A DNA stretch of 40,971 nt from Treponema sp. Its GTDB lineage: Bacteria > Spirochaetota > Spirochaetia > Treponematales > Breznakiellaceae. The notes under the pieces were generated by a model that worked only from the letters and a program-made list of their open reading frames with translations, ran no database searches and was not told the DNA's origin. Each line of letters starts with the position of its first letter. Position 1 is the stretch's first letter. The DNA is taken from contig WQZG01000026.1 of the NCBI GenBank assembly GCA_009780855.1, positions 1 through 40,971 on the forward strand, read 5' to 3'. Shown here piece by piece: positions 26,067 to 34,600 of this stretch. The position numbers and the translations under genes are program-made.

Positions 26067-27253
26067 CTGAGCCGGTTAAGCGCGTCCCTGGCCGCATTTT
26101 GTATTTGTTCCGGATAATTAAGATAACTTACGTAAAGCAGATAATCAAAAGCGCTCTTGTCACCCGTATCTCCAAGAGCGGTTATAAGTGTCATAATAAT
26201 ATCATTATCGTATTCACCGGAGTATTCGGTCCTGGAATTATAATAACCAAGCTGCAGTGCCAGCGCCTGCGCGCATTCCAGTGTTCCCATCGCCCCCAGG
26301 CATGCGATCGCTTCAAGGAACCTTGGTTTAAGCGCCGGGTCATCTTCAAAATCTGACTGCACAAGGTAAAAATGCCGGATCGCAAGGGGGCTTGCCCTGG
26401 TCCATTTGAGTCTGGTCAGAACCAGAATCGCCTCGTACCGCAGGGAATCGTTAAGGGTATAGCTTTGCGGATCACGCTGGACAGAATCAAGGCCGGTCTG
26501 AAGTGCCAGTTGGGCCAGGTCGCCCTGTTCGCTGCTGTTAAGTCTGTTGGTTTGGGTTCCGAGCTTTAACGCGGCAAGTCTGTCCGCAGGTGAATCCCCG
26601 CGGATCATGTCGTTGAGGAACAGGCGGTAATTACCGTCAAGAGATTCCAGGGCTTTCTGTATTTCCAGATTAATGTTCTGCGGATAACCTGCCGTATACG
26701 CGTTAAAAAGCGGATTATACGAAGAAACATCCCTGAATGAACCCAGTACGGAGACACAGGCCGAGAACGTAGTATAATCGATCTGGTACCCCAGTTTTAA
26801 AAAATTATTCTGGGCCAGAATAAACTGGTTAAGGTTAAAGATAAACTGCGGGTCTTTGCCGAACGATTTAAGGGTCTCAAGGATTTCCACCTTTGAATAA
26901 GGATCCTGAAAAACCAAAAAAACTTTCCACAAGGTGTCCGCGGAATCCCTGTACCCGGTTGTTCTCAATCCGCGGGCCGCGACTCCCGTAAGCGCTATCA
27001 TGTCGGCGTCGTTCCAAAAAAGTGTACTGTTATCAAGGACAAATTTCATTGCGAATTCATAAAGGGCGCCTATGAATTCGCCGGAACTCCTGTCGGTCGC
27101 AGCGTCCAGTAAAATTCCGGGCTTCATTGCCAGGCTGGCACGGACAAAATTTCTCTGGTAGGAAAGCAAAATCGGTTCCTGGGAAAATACGGCGAAACTT
27201 GCCGTAAACAACAGAAGAGCCGGGATTAAAAAATTTTTTAATAGACTTTTCAA
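26060..27253 (-). CDS. Exported HEAT-repeat-like protein, unknown function
   Basis: A 397-residue protein with signal peptide LKNFLIPALLLFTASFAVFSQ (cleavage near 24), hence probably periplasmic. The rest is helical with repeat-like units such as ALTGVAARGLRTTGYRDSADTLWKVF, ILETLKSFGKD, ACVSVLGSFRD, AIACLGAMGTLECAQALALQLG and TLITALGDTGDKSAFDYLLYVSYLNYPEQIQNAARDALNRL, which read as HEAT-type helix pairs. Such proteins usually act as protein-binding scaffolds; no partner is known. Start is TTG at 27253, overlapping the PilZ stop (TTGA) with GGAGG eight bases upstream. Sits between the PilZ and ComEC genes. Confidence 0.75.
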   Translation of the reverse strand: MKSLLKNFLIPALLLFTASFAVFSQEPILLSYQRNFVRASLAMKPGILLDAATDRSSGEFIGALYEFAMKFVLDNSTLFWNDADMIALTGVAARGLRTTGYRDSADTLWKVFLVFQDPYSKVEILETLKSFGKDPQFIFNLNQFILAQNNFLKLGYQIDYTTFSACVSVLGSFRDVSSYNPLFNAYTAGYPQNINLEIQKALESLDGNYRLFLNDMIRGDSPADRLAALKLGTQTNRLNSSEQGDLAQLALQTGLDSVQRDPQSYTLNDSLRYEAILVLTRLKWTRASPLAIRHFYLVQSDFEDDPALKPRFLEAIACLGAMGTLECAQALALQLGYYNSRTEYSGEYDNDIIMTLITALGDTGDKSAFDYLLYVSYLNYPEQIQNAARDALNRLRW

Positions 27254-28365
27254 CCAATTTCCTCCGGCTGCGGTGTATTTTCCGTATTTTCCGTATTTTC
27301 ACCGTTGATTTCAATACCCTCTTTTTCGGCTTCCTCGTCCAGTACCCTGAACGGCAAATCTTCCTCATCTTCCGGCAGCATTCCGAATACTTCGCCCAAA
27401 ATCTGATTCCTGACTTCAATGGGCAAAGGATCGGCTTCCACATGCAGCAGCGAACGGTTTTGATCTTCCCTGAATTCCGCCGAACGTACAGTTCCTGTCA
27501 TGACAACCGGAATATTGTTCAGGGCGAACTGGACTTTTATGCGCAGCCCCTGGCCCGCCTTCCCGCCTATTGTAATAGCGCAGCCGGAGTCGGAAAGATC
27601 TTCAAGAAAACATTTAAGCCCTGGATTTATTTCAATTTTTCCTGCCTCTTCTTCTTTTGCCAGCAGGTAAAGAAAAGCTGACTTGTGCAGTTTTACCCTT
27701 ATGGATTTGCGCTTCTGTGTCCTGAACAGCGAATCCGTATGCGCAATTTTTAACGAGGACATTCCCTTGTAAAAAACTTCATCATTGACTGCGGTATCAA
27801 AAACATAACCGGCGTCATCCTCACGCCAGAAGTATACCGAAATTTTTACTCCTGTCCAGGAAAGCGCATCCCCGGATTTATTGGCGACAGGCCTGGAAAT
27901 TGTGATATTCTGGCTGTTATTCCTGAGAATTTGGGATTTAAAAACCCCCAGACCGCTGACCAGGATTCTTAGCGGCTGCCCTTCGTTAATTTGCCTGGAA
28001 TTGGAAATTCCGTTTTTAATCCTGGGTTTGTTCATCTCGATTTTTTTTCTAAAGTCGTAGAGTTTTGAAAGAAAGTCCTGGCCCCCCTGATCGCTGTCGC
28101 TGCTTCCCAGGTGCATGCTCCTTACCAGGGAACGGATACAAACATCAAGCTGGTTCTGGGACCAGAAGAGCGAAGCCGGATCTTCCAGGCTGGATTTAAT
28201 TGCCAAACGGCGGAGCAGTTCAATCTCCTTAAGCGAAAACCCCGAGTCTTTGCCTTTAGCATAGAATTGCAGCCAGAATTTTGACTTACCCTTGCCGTTA
28301 TTGGAAAAAACCAGCAAAACAGCTCCGGCGGCAATTATTATAATAACCAGAATCACAAACAGCAT
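27250..28365 (-). CDS. Membrane-anchored PilZ-domain protein
   Basis: A 371-residue putative c-di-GMP receptor. An N-terminal membrane helix (LFVILVIIIIAAGAVLLVF, 2-20) is followed by a helical/unknown N-terminal part (about 30-200) and a C-terminal PilZ domain near 215-330. That domain has the two binding motifs: the arginine cluster RTQKRKSIRVKL and DLSDSGCAITIGG (the D/N-x-S-x-x-G motif). The tail is acidic, ending in a tandem ENT-ENT-ENT coded by 9-bp repeats. ATG at 28365 has GGGGAAA eight bases upstream. It heads the nine-gene leftward run, so c-di-GMP control of motility or envelope functions is plausible but unproven. Confidence 0.85.
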   Translation of the reverse strand: MLFVILVIIIIAAGAVLLVFSNNGKGKSKFWLQFYAKGKDSGFSLKEIELLRRLAIKSSLEDPASLFWSQNQLDVCIRSLVRSMHLGSSDSDQGGQDFLSKLYDFRKKIEMNKPRIKNGISNSRQINEGQPLRILVSGLGVFKSQILRNNSQNITISRPVANKSGDALSWTGVKISVYFWREDDAGYVFDTAVNDEVFYKGMSSLKIAHTDSLFRTQKRKSIRVKLHKSAFLYLLAKEEEAGKIEINPGLKCFLEDLSDSGCAITIGGKAGQGLRIKVQFALNNIPVVMTGTVRSAEFREDQNRSLLHVEADPLPIEVRNQILGEVFGMLPEDEEDLPFRVLDEEAEKEGIEINGENTENTENTPQPEEIG

Positions 28366-28401
28366 TACATTTCCCCATCTATTCTGTTAATATAGCGCAG
28401 C

Positions 28402-29127
28402 ATGCGAATACTGTCAAAAGGAAAAACCATAAACCTGAATTTATTACCGCCGGCCGCATATTTTGAACCTTTATTGCTGTACCTGGTACTTTTTTTCTCT
28501 GCCGCTGCTGTTCCGCTGACAGCCGCCTTGCCTGCAGCGGCACCCGGCACGGCAGTGCAGCCGCAAAGCATAATAGAATTTTCAGCGGCAGGCGAACTTA
28601 TAAGGCTTATTACCTATACAATTCCGGCATTGGGCCTTATTTGGTATCTGATTCTTAAAAAAAACAGCCTGGATATACAAAGGCCCATGACTGTCCAAAT
28701 AAATGACTTTTACTCCCTGATTCTGGGGCTGCCGGGCCTGATCTTAATCAGCGCCCTTACTTCGTTCCTGATGACAAAGTTCCCGCCGTCCGCGATACCG
28801 CCAAAGATCCGGCCGCCGTTTGGCGCGTCAGGCTGGATTGTAATGGTTTTTTCCTGCGCCGGAACAGGTTACCTGGAAGAAAGTTTTTTTAGATTTTATT
28901 TGCTGCAGAAACTAAAAGATTGGATTCCCAGGGCAGTGCCCAGAATCCTGTTTGCGGTTCTGCTGTTTACCTTTTGCCACGGCTACGAAGGCCCCTGGGG
29001 CATGCTGAACGCCGCTCTGGCCGGGATTTTGCTTTCGATCCTTTTTGAAAAATTCAAAACTATTCACGGATTGGCCTGGGCCCACGCGTGTTATAATGCT
29101 TTTGTTTACATTACAGGTATTTTTTAA
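28402..29127 (+). CDS. CPBP-family intramembrane metalloprotease (CAAX protease-like)
   Basis: A 241-residue polytopic membrane protein with the three CPBP/Abi motifs: EESFFRFYLLQKL near 155 (glutamates and arginine), FTFCHGYEG near 190 (metal histidine) and HACYNAF near 230 (H-x-x-x-N). In eukaryotes the family trims prenylated proteins; bacterial members have roles in peptide maturation, protein sorting or immunity to self-made bacteriocins, and none can be chosen here. It diverges from the PilZ gene with 36 bp between starts. No ribosome site is visible. The stop is directly followed by heptamer repeats at 29128. Confidence 0.85.
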   Translation: MRILSKGKTINLNLLPPAAYFEPLLLYLVLFFSAAAVPLTAALPAAAPGTAVQPQSIIEFSAAGELIRLITYTIPALGLIWYLILKKNSLDIQRPMTVQINDFYSLILGLPGLILISALTSFLMTKFPPSAIPPKIRPPFGASGWIVMVFSCAGTGYLEESFFRFYLLQKLKDWIPRAVPRILFAVLLFTFCHGYEGPWGMLNAALAGILLSILFEKFKTIHGLAWAHACYNAFVYITGIF

Positions 29128-29314
29128 GTGGTAAGTGGTAAGTAGTAAGTAGTAAGTAGTTAGTGGTTAGTGGTTAGTGGTTAGTGGTTAGTGGTTAGTG
29201 GTTAGTGGTTAGTAGTTCCTTCTGCAGTTAGTAGTTCCTTCTTACCACTTTACCACTTTACTACTTACCACTCCCTACTTTACCACTTTACCACTTTACC
29301 ACTTTACCACTTAC
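29128..29314. repeat. Heptanucleotide repeat array forming a long inverted repeat
   Basis: Twelve degenerate heptamers (GTGGTAA, GTAGTAA, then seven perfect GTGGTTA) run from 29128 to 29211. After about 30 bases, a facing pyrimidine arm of TTTACCAC octamers and TTACCAC/CCCTAC heptamers runs from 29241 to 29314, the inverse of the first arm. The array begins one base after the CPBP stop and reaches into the end of flgJ: the last codons (S-K-W) and TAA of flgJ are repeat sequence. It could act as a bidirectional terminator and is prone to slippage. Confidence 0.85.
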
Positions 29315-29768
29315 TATTCACCGCTATTGTTTTTCCGCGCTGACCGGTTAATTCCATATAGGCCATTTCTGCAAAACCAAAACCGGCGTTCTTGGAGAAG
29401 TCTTTTGCGTATTCATCGTAAAGCATGTCTTCGTAAACCCCGCCGGCATAACCGGTGTCTATAAGGTTGGATTTTTGTATTGTGCTCCTCATACTGCTTA
29501 TGAGGTTTTTTAACAAAAAAGTTTCAAGTTCCTGGCAGGTTTCATATAACTTGCTGGTCTTGTCGATAACCGCTTTGCCGCCGGAGAGAACCGGCGCGGT
29601 TTCCTGATTTTGATCAGTGTCAGAGGAAGCAGACTTTGCGGCTTCATTTTCCAGCATCTGCGAAAAATCGGGAATGGGGTTTGTCTGGAAATCGGTTGCA
29701 TTGTTGTTTGAAAATGGAATAAATTGGTCAGCAACCAGATTCTGGTAATCAATACCTGTTATATTCAT
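29304..29768 (-). CDS. flgJ: Flagellar rod-binding protein (FlgJ N-domain only)
   Basis: A 154-residue protein. After a variable N-terminal half comes the Rod-binding domain: KLYETCQELETFLLKNLISSMRSTI (about 72-96), GGVYEDMLYDEYAKDFSKNAGFGFAEMAYMEL (about 108-140). The muramidase domain of enterobacterial FlgJ is absent, as in spirochaetes, where the flagella are periplasmic. It should bind rod subunits during assembly. It follows flgG by 25 bp. The final three residues and stop lie in the heptamer repeat, so the C-terminus may vary between strains. Confidence 0.85.
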   Translation of the reverse strand: MNITGIDYQNLVADQFIPFSNNNATDFQTNPIPDFSQMLENEAAKSASSDTDQNQETAPVLSGGKAVIDKTSKLYETCQELETFLLKNLISSMRSTIQKSNLIDTGYAGGVYEDMLYDEYAKDFSKNAGFGFAEMAYMELTGQRGKTIAVNSKW

Positions 29769-29793
29769 TTTTTATCAATTACCTCTGTAAAAA

Positions 29794-30594
29794 TTATCTC
29801 TTGAGACTGGTGGCGGTTTGCAGCATATTGTCGCTGGTCTGAATTGTTCTTGAGTTAAATTCATAGGCCCGCTGCGCGACAATTAAGTCAACCATTTCTT
29901 TTACAACCGATACATTGGACATTTCCAGGAATTTATGGGCAATCGATCCCATGCCTTCATAACCGGGCCGGCCGCCAATCGGATCGCCGGAAGCGTTTGT
30001 AACCTTGAAGAGATTCTCCCCGACCGAAGTAAGGCCGGCAGGATTGGGGAAACGGTAGAGTTCAATCTGTCCTACATCAATCGGCGTATCCGGATCAATC
30101 TGGGGAACAACAACAGATACCCTTCCGTCCTGGGTAACCGTGATTTTCTCCGGAAGAAAGCCTTCCGGCATTATAATGTCAGGCTGCACCCAGTAACCGT
30201 TGCTTGTTACCATGCGGCCGTTTTCGTCAACTTTAAAGGAACCGTCGCGCGTATAGGCCAGGCTGCCGTCATACATCTGCACCCGGAAAAAACCGTCTCC
30301 CTGTATGGCCATATCGTAAACATTTTCGGTATTCTGCAGGGGGCCCTGTTCGAACATTCGCTGAGTGGCGGCGACTTTTACGCCGTGGCCGAGCTGGATG
30401 CCGACCGGGACAACGGTGTCTTCGGTTGCCGGAGTGCCTGCTGTTTTAACTGTCTGGTAAAGCAGGTCTTCAAATTCAGCCCGTACTTTTTTATAACCGG
30501 CCGTATTCACATTGGCAAGGTTGTTTGAAATGTTATCGATATTTGCCTGCTGGCCGATCATTCCGGCCGCTCCTGTCCATAAACTCCGTACCAT
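29794..30594 (-). CDS. flgG: Flagellar distal rod protein FlgG
   Basis: A 266-residue axial rod protein. It has the terminal domains shared by rod, hook and hook-associated proteins: N-terminal MVRSLWTGAAGMIGQQANIDNISNNLANVNTAGYKK and C-terminal EMSNVSVVKEMVDLIVAQRAYEFNSRTIQTSDNMLQTATSLKR, which pair as coiled coil in the assembled rod. The length and the DMAIQGDGFFRV central motif fit FlgG. GGAG seven bases before the ATG. It follows flgF by 60 bp that contain a small CGCGG/CCGCG hairpin. Confidence 0.95.
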   Translation of the reverse strand: MVRSLWTGAAGMIGQQANIDNISNNLANVNTAGYKKVRAEFEDLLYQTVKTAGTPATEDTVVPVGIQLGHGVKVAATQRMFEQGPLQNTENVYDMAIQGDGFFRVQMYDGSLAYTRDGSFKVDENGRMVTSNGYWVQPDIIMPEGFLPEKITVTQDGRVSVVVPQIDPDTPIDVGQIELYRFPNPAGLTSVGENLFKVTNASGDPIGGRPGYEGMGSIAHKFLEMSNVSVVKEMVDLIVAQRAYEFNSRTIQTSDNMLQTATSLKR

Positions 30595-30611
30595 TTTTTT
30601 ACTCCGGTTTT

Positions 30612-30628
30612 CGCGGCAAAATTCCGCG
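30612..30628. other. Small hairpin between flgF and flgG
   Basis: CGCGG (30612-30616), seven-base loop, CCGCG (30624-30628). It lies in the 60-bp flgF-flgG gap, just before the flgG ribosome site. No T-tract follows on the coding strand, so it may stabilise or process the mRNA rather than end it. Confidence 0.35.
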
Positions 30629-30654
30629 TAATGTTATTAAATTACTATTTTTTT

Positions 30655-31506
30655 CTAGGTTACTTTGGCAACCTGATTAATCAGAACTCCAAGCATTGAA
30701 TCGTGGGTCTGTATAACTTTCTGGTTGGCTTCGTAAGCGCGGTTTACATCGATCATCTGGACCATTTCCCTGACAGGTTCAACATTGGCCGCTTCAGTAA
30801 ACCCCTGAAGCACCCTGGGTCTCTGGCCTTCGTCCATTATCATGGCTGGTCCGGAAGTATCGTTATTCTGGTAAAGACTGGAACCCTGTTTTTGCAGATA
30901 ACGTTCCTTGTCAAAATCCACGACTTTTAGTTTGTCCAATAGAACTGCCTGCCCCCAGGTATTGTCTTCCCTGGAGATCATGGTCTGCGGATCATCGGCG
31001 TATTCGGCGTTTATCCAGACGCCGCCGTCTTTGTCGACTTTGAAATTATTGGCCTGGACTTTGATCGGACCGTTTTCTCCCAGCACAGGGTAGCCTTCTT
31101 TTGTCTCAAGGTAACCTTCCTTGCCAAGAATAAAGGAACCGTTGCGCGTATAACGTTCGCCCCACGGAGTACCAACGGTAAAAAAACCGCTGCCGTCAAG
31201 AGCCAGGTCAAAATCGCTGCCGCTTTCCTTAAAGCTCCCCTGTTCAAATGAAGTATAGAGTTCATTCAGTTCAACGCCTGTGCCGAGTTTCCCGACAATG
31301 GGCGCGACATCAGCGGACCCAAAAGGATGCTGATAAACCCCGTCATCGTTCATCCGGCGCAGAAGGAGTTCGGGGAAGGCTTTGAATGCGGTTTGATCCC
31401 TTTTATAGCCGTCAGTGTCCACATTGGCCAGGTTATTGGCAACAGCGTCAAGCCGCCATTGCTGGGCCCTCATGCCGCTGGCCGCGGTATACCATCCTCT
31501 AATCAT
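30655..31506 (-). CDS. flgF: Flagellar rod protein FlgF
   Basis: A 283-residue proximal-rod-type protein. N-terminal MIRGWYTAASGMRAQQWRLDAVANNLANVDTDGYKRD and C-terminal EAANVEPVREMVQMIDVNRAYEANQKVIQTHDSMLGVLINQVAKV are the conserved rod/hook ends; DLALDGSGFFTVGTPWGERYTRNGSF is the central block. The pairing with FlgG immediately downstream supports FlgF. The ATG at 31506 has GAGG eight bases upstream and a sigma-28-type promoter at 31527-31554. First gene of flgF-flgG-flgJ. Confidence 0.9.
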   Translation of the reverse strand: MIRGWYTAASGMRAQQWRLDAVANNLANVDTDGYKRDQTAFKAFPELLLRRMNDDGVYQHPFGSADVAPIVGKLGTGVELNELYTSFEQGSFKESGSDFDLALDGSGFFTVGTPWGERYTRNGSFILGKEGYLETKEGYPVLGENGPIKVQANNFKVDKDGGVWINAEYADDPQTMISREDNTWGQAVLLDKLKVVDFDKERYLQKQGSSLYQNNDTSGPAMIMDEGQRPRVLQGFTEAANVEPVREMVQMIDVNRAYEANQKVIQTHDSMLGVLINQVAKVT

Positions 31507-31526
31507 CGAAGAAACCTCATGTTTTA

Positions 31527-31554
31527 TTATCGGTATTTGAAAAACAGGAATTAG
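31527..31554 (-). promoter_or_regulatory. Sigma-28 (FliA)-type promoter of flgF
   Basis: On the minus strand CTAAT (31554-31550) is followed after exactly 15 bases by ACCGATAA (31534-31527). The flagellar sigma-28 consensus is TAAA-N15-GCCGATAA, so 3 of 4 and 7 of 8 bases match at the right spacing. The leader would be about 15 bases and include the GAGG ribosome site. Confidence 0.7.
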
Positions 31555-31561
31555 GTATATA

Positions 31562-31612
31562 AAAAAAATACCGGGTATATGCCAAAGATGAAAATCTTCG
31601 GTACATACCCGG
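31562..31612 (-). terminator. Intrinsic terminator of the 5'-nucleotidase gene
   Basis: A 19-base stem (CCGGGTATATGCCAAAGAT, 31571-31589, against 31594-31612, with three G-T type positions) closed by a GAAA loop. On the minus strand it is followed by TATTTTTTTTATA (from 31570 down). It lies 75 bp past the nucleotidase stop and just before the flgF promoter, so it insulates the flagellar operon. Confidence 0.88.
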
Positions 31613-31686
31613 CATAAGCTGTGCCAAAGCCGCGCCGGAACAGGATTGTCCGGGCAGCTGTCCGCAGTTTATCGATTCAGAAAAAA

Positions 31687-34600
31687 CTAGTTCAGTAAAG
31701 ATCCATTGCCGTAAAGCTGAATGAACGTAAGCAGATATGTGTTCATGCTGTCTGCCGATGCGATACCGGCCCGGAATTTAAGTTCCTGGACCATTGCGTC
31801 GCGCAGAGGTACGCCCATAAATGACGGGTTACCCAGTTTTTCTACTCCTGCCGCGTTGCCCTGGCTGGAGGCTGGGAACGGGAAGTTGTCGCCGCCTGTG
31901 AGCATAAAGTCGTTGCAGGCCACATTGTAGGTTTTGGCCGGATCAATAGCCTGATTGGTTGATGAGTCATACCAGGTATCGCCCTGTTTATAAGCGCCCG
32001 CGACTATTGCGTCAGATATAAGCGCCGGATTCGGCGAACCCAGCATGTAAAGAATGTCTTTGCCCTTCATCTGCAGGAGAACGATTTCGTTGTCAAAGGG
32101 CATAAGGGTGTAAAGGTAGCCAAGAGTTACATCGTCAGCGGCCTTGCGGTTGTACGGGGAAGTGTCCCTCCAGCCGCCGGCGTTCTGTACGGTGATGTAG
32201 GAATCGCCTGTTGTGCGTTTAATAAAATCGTAAACGATTTTTGTCGCCCAGGCTGCCTGGCCGTCGCGGTCATTGATGTCAACGCCGTATTTGCCAACAA
32301 CCTGGCTGAACAGCGGGCCGACCCTGTCCTGGAATCCCGCGATTATGTTTTTAACCTGTTCGTTTACAACAAGGGGAGGTCCGACAGGAAGAATATCCGC
32401 GGTGTTCATATTGTTCTGCGTATACATCCTTGGATAAATACCCAGATACTTGCCGTTGTCATAACCGATGGTAAGCCTGCCCAATCCCCTTCCGTTGTAG
32501 TTGCCCTGAACGATCGGGATGTTGTTTACATAACCGGCAACCAGCGTGTGCGAATGGCCGGAAATTATCGCGTCGAATCCGGGGCAGGTTCTGGCCAAAT
32601 CGGCTGCCTCGCCGGTAATTACACCGGTCACAGGGTCCTGCACCGCGCCCATATGGGCAAGGGCTATAACAAAATCACAGCCTTGATTGGTTTTTAAGTC
32701 TGAAATCATTGTATTGAGCCACGGACCTGGTTCCCTGAACTCCAGGTCTTTTACGATCTCGGCTTTTACCAGGTTGGGTGTCTCCGTTGTTGTCAGGCCG
32801 ATAATGCCGATCTTCTTCCCGCCTACTGTAACAATTTGGTAAGGCTTTGCAAAATAGAGATCCGGTCTGGTGTCTGTACCCTTGTAGAAAATATTTGCGG
32901 ACAAGAAAGTGACGTTGCCGTCATCGGCAAATTTCTGGATGTACTGGGTTCCCCAGTCAAATTCATGATTGCCGACGGCCGAGATATTCATCCCGAACGC
33001 TTTAAACACCGCGGAAACCGGTTCGCCGTAGAACACGTTGGAAAGCGGTGAGCCCTGGTAGTTGTCGCCTGCGGAAAGCAATATTGACGACGGGTTTTTC
33101 TTCATTAATTCCTGCACTACAGCCGCAAACCTGTCAGCGCCCGGATTTGATGCTGAAGCTGACTTGTCGACTGTGCCGTGGAAGTCATTGAAACTGAAGA
33201 TATCAATTGTTGTTAAGTTGGCCGCTACATCATCAACAGTGACAGCCCTTCTGGCGTAGTTCTTGCCGCCTGTTTGGGCGCCGGCAACTATGCTCTCGTC
33301 AAGCGGAATTAAATTGATTTTACCGCTATTGACAAGCTGAATTGCCTTGTCCCTTAATACAGGCTCGATCGGGGGAGTAATATAGCTCCAGTTGGGAGTA
33401 AACTGATTCGTAATGACTCCGCCCTTGACCCTGTCGATATAATCGACCATAAGGCCGAGCATTCCCTCGCCGTTCTGTTTGGTTACGCCGTTTACAGTCA
33501 GATTGGAATCCACTTCGCGGGCTATAACTTTAACTGTATCTTTTCCTGCCGGGAATACGGCCGGACGGGAACTTTCCGCGGCGTTTATGGAAAGCTGGCT
33601 GTCAACACGGTAATTGTTGACCGCGACCCTGTAGGTTTTGTTTAAATCAAAAGCGGAACCGTCAGGGTTCTTCATTTCTACAATCTTTTGCCCGTAAGGT
33701 TTGGTCAAATCCACTTTATACGAAAGGCCGGAGAACTGATCCATGTTATAGCCGGGCATGTTGCCGTTACCGTAGGGGATTGTCAAATCGCCTGGCTTCA
33801 TTGCCGCGCCCAGTTCAAAGTTTGAACCGCCGTCGCCCTTGTATGGTCCGATGAACAGATAAGCCCATTCCATCCACTGTTTGAACTGCGCGCCGGTCAT
33901 TTCGACTACGCAGAGGGTGTTATTGTCGTATTTGTAAATGGTGGAAACACTGCCCCGGGTAAGCGGACCGGGCAGCGCATTGGCATTGGTATCAAGCGGA
34001 GCCGTGCCGGAAAGGGTAACGCCGTAGCTTTGAGTGTAATATATCATGGCGTCGTTGATTAAATGGACAAGGGCGTTGTCCTGCATATACGCCTGGTAAG
34101 TATCGTTTAATTCCGGGGCCGGAACGAGCGGGCCGCCGTCGAGTCTGCCGATTACTGTATTCGCGTAATTTTTGCCAAAAGCATCCGGCGCGCTCAGCGC
34201 GTTTTTATACCCGGCGTCGGCATTAACCAGAGTGGCTCCGGAAGTACCGATGACAATGTTATTCATTTTGGTATCGTTGACTTTGTCGGCAACCTTCCAG
34301 CCGCCGTTTCCGTCCGAGGTCGCGGTAATCGTAACCTGGCCCAGACGCGCGCCGTTAGCGCCCAGTTCAACGTATCTTACACCGTCAATGACCATGTCTT
34401 GATTCAAGTGCCCATGGGCGCCGATAAACAGGGACAGATCACTGCCGTTCATTGCGATTACATCAACAGCACCCGAACCTTTGTCAGTTTCGCGCGCATT
34501 GCTCATGTGCTGAGCCGCGATAAAAATATCAATTTTGCCGTAAATGGCTTCCGCTGCGGGAGTCTTGAGATAATCGATGGTTTCTTTGGTCACATCGTCA

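Noticed and set aside
29128..29314. CRISPR array
   Set aside because: Units are 7-8 bases with no spacers and no cas genes are near; this is a simple tandem repeat.
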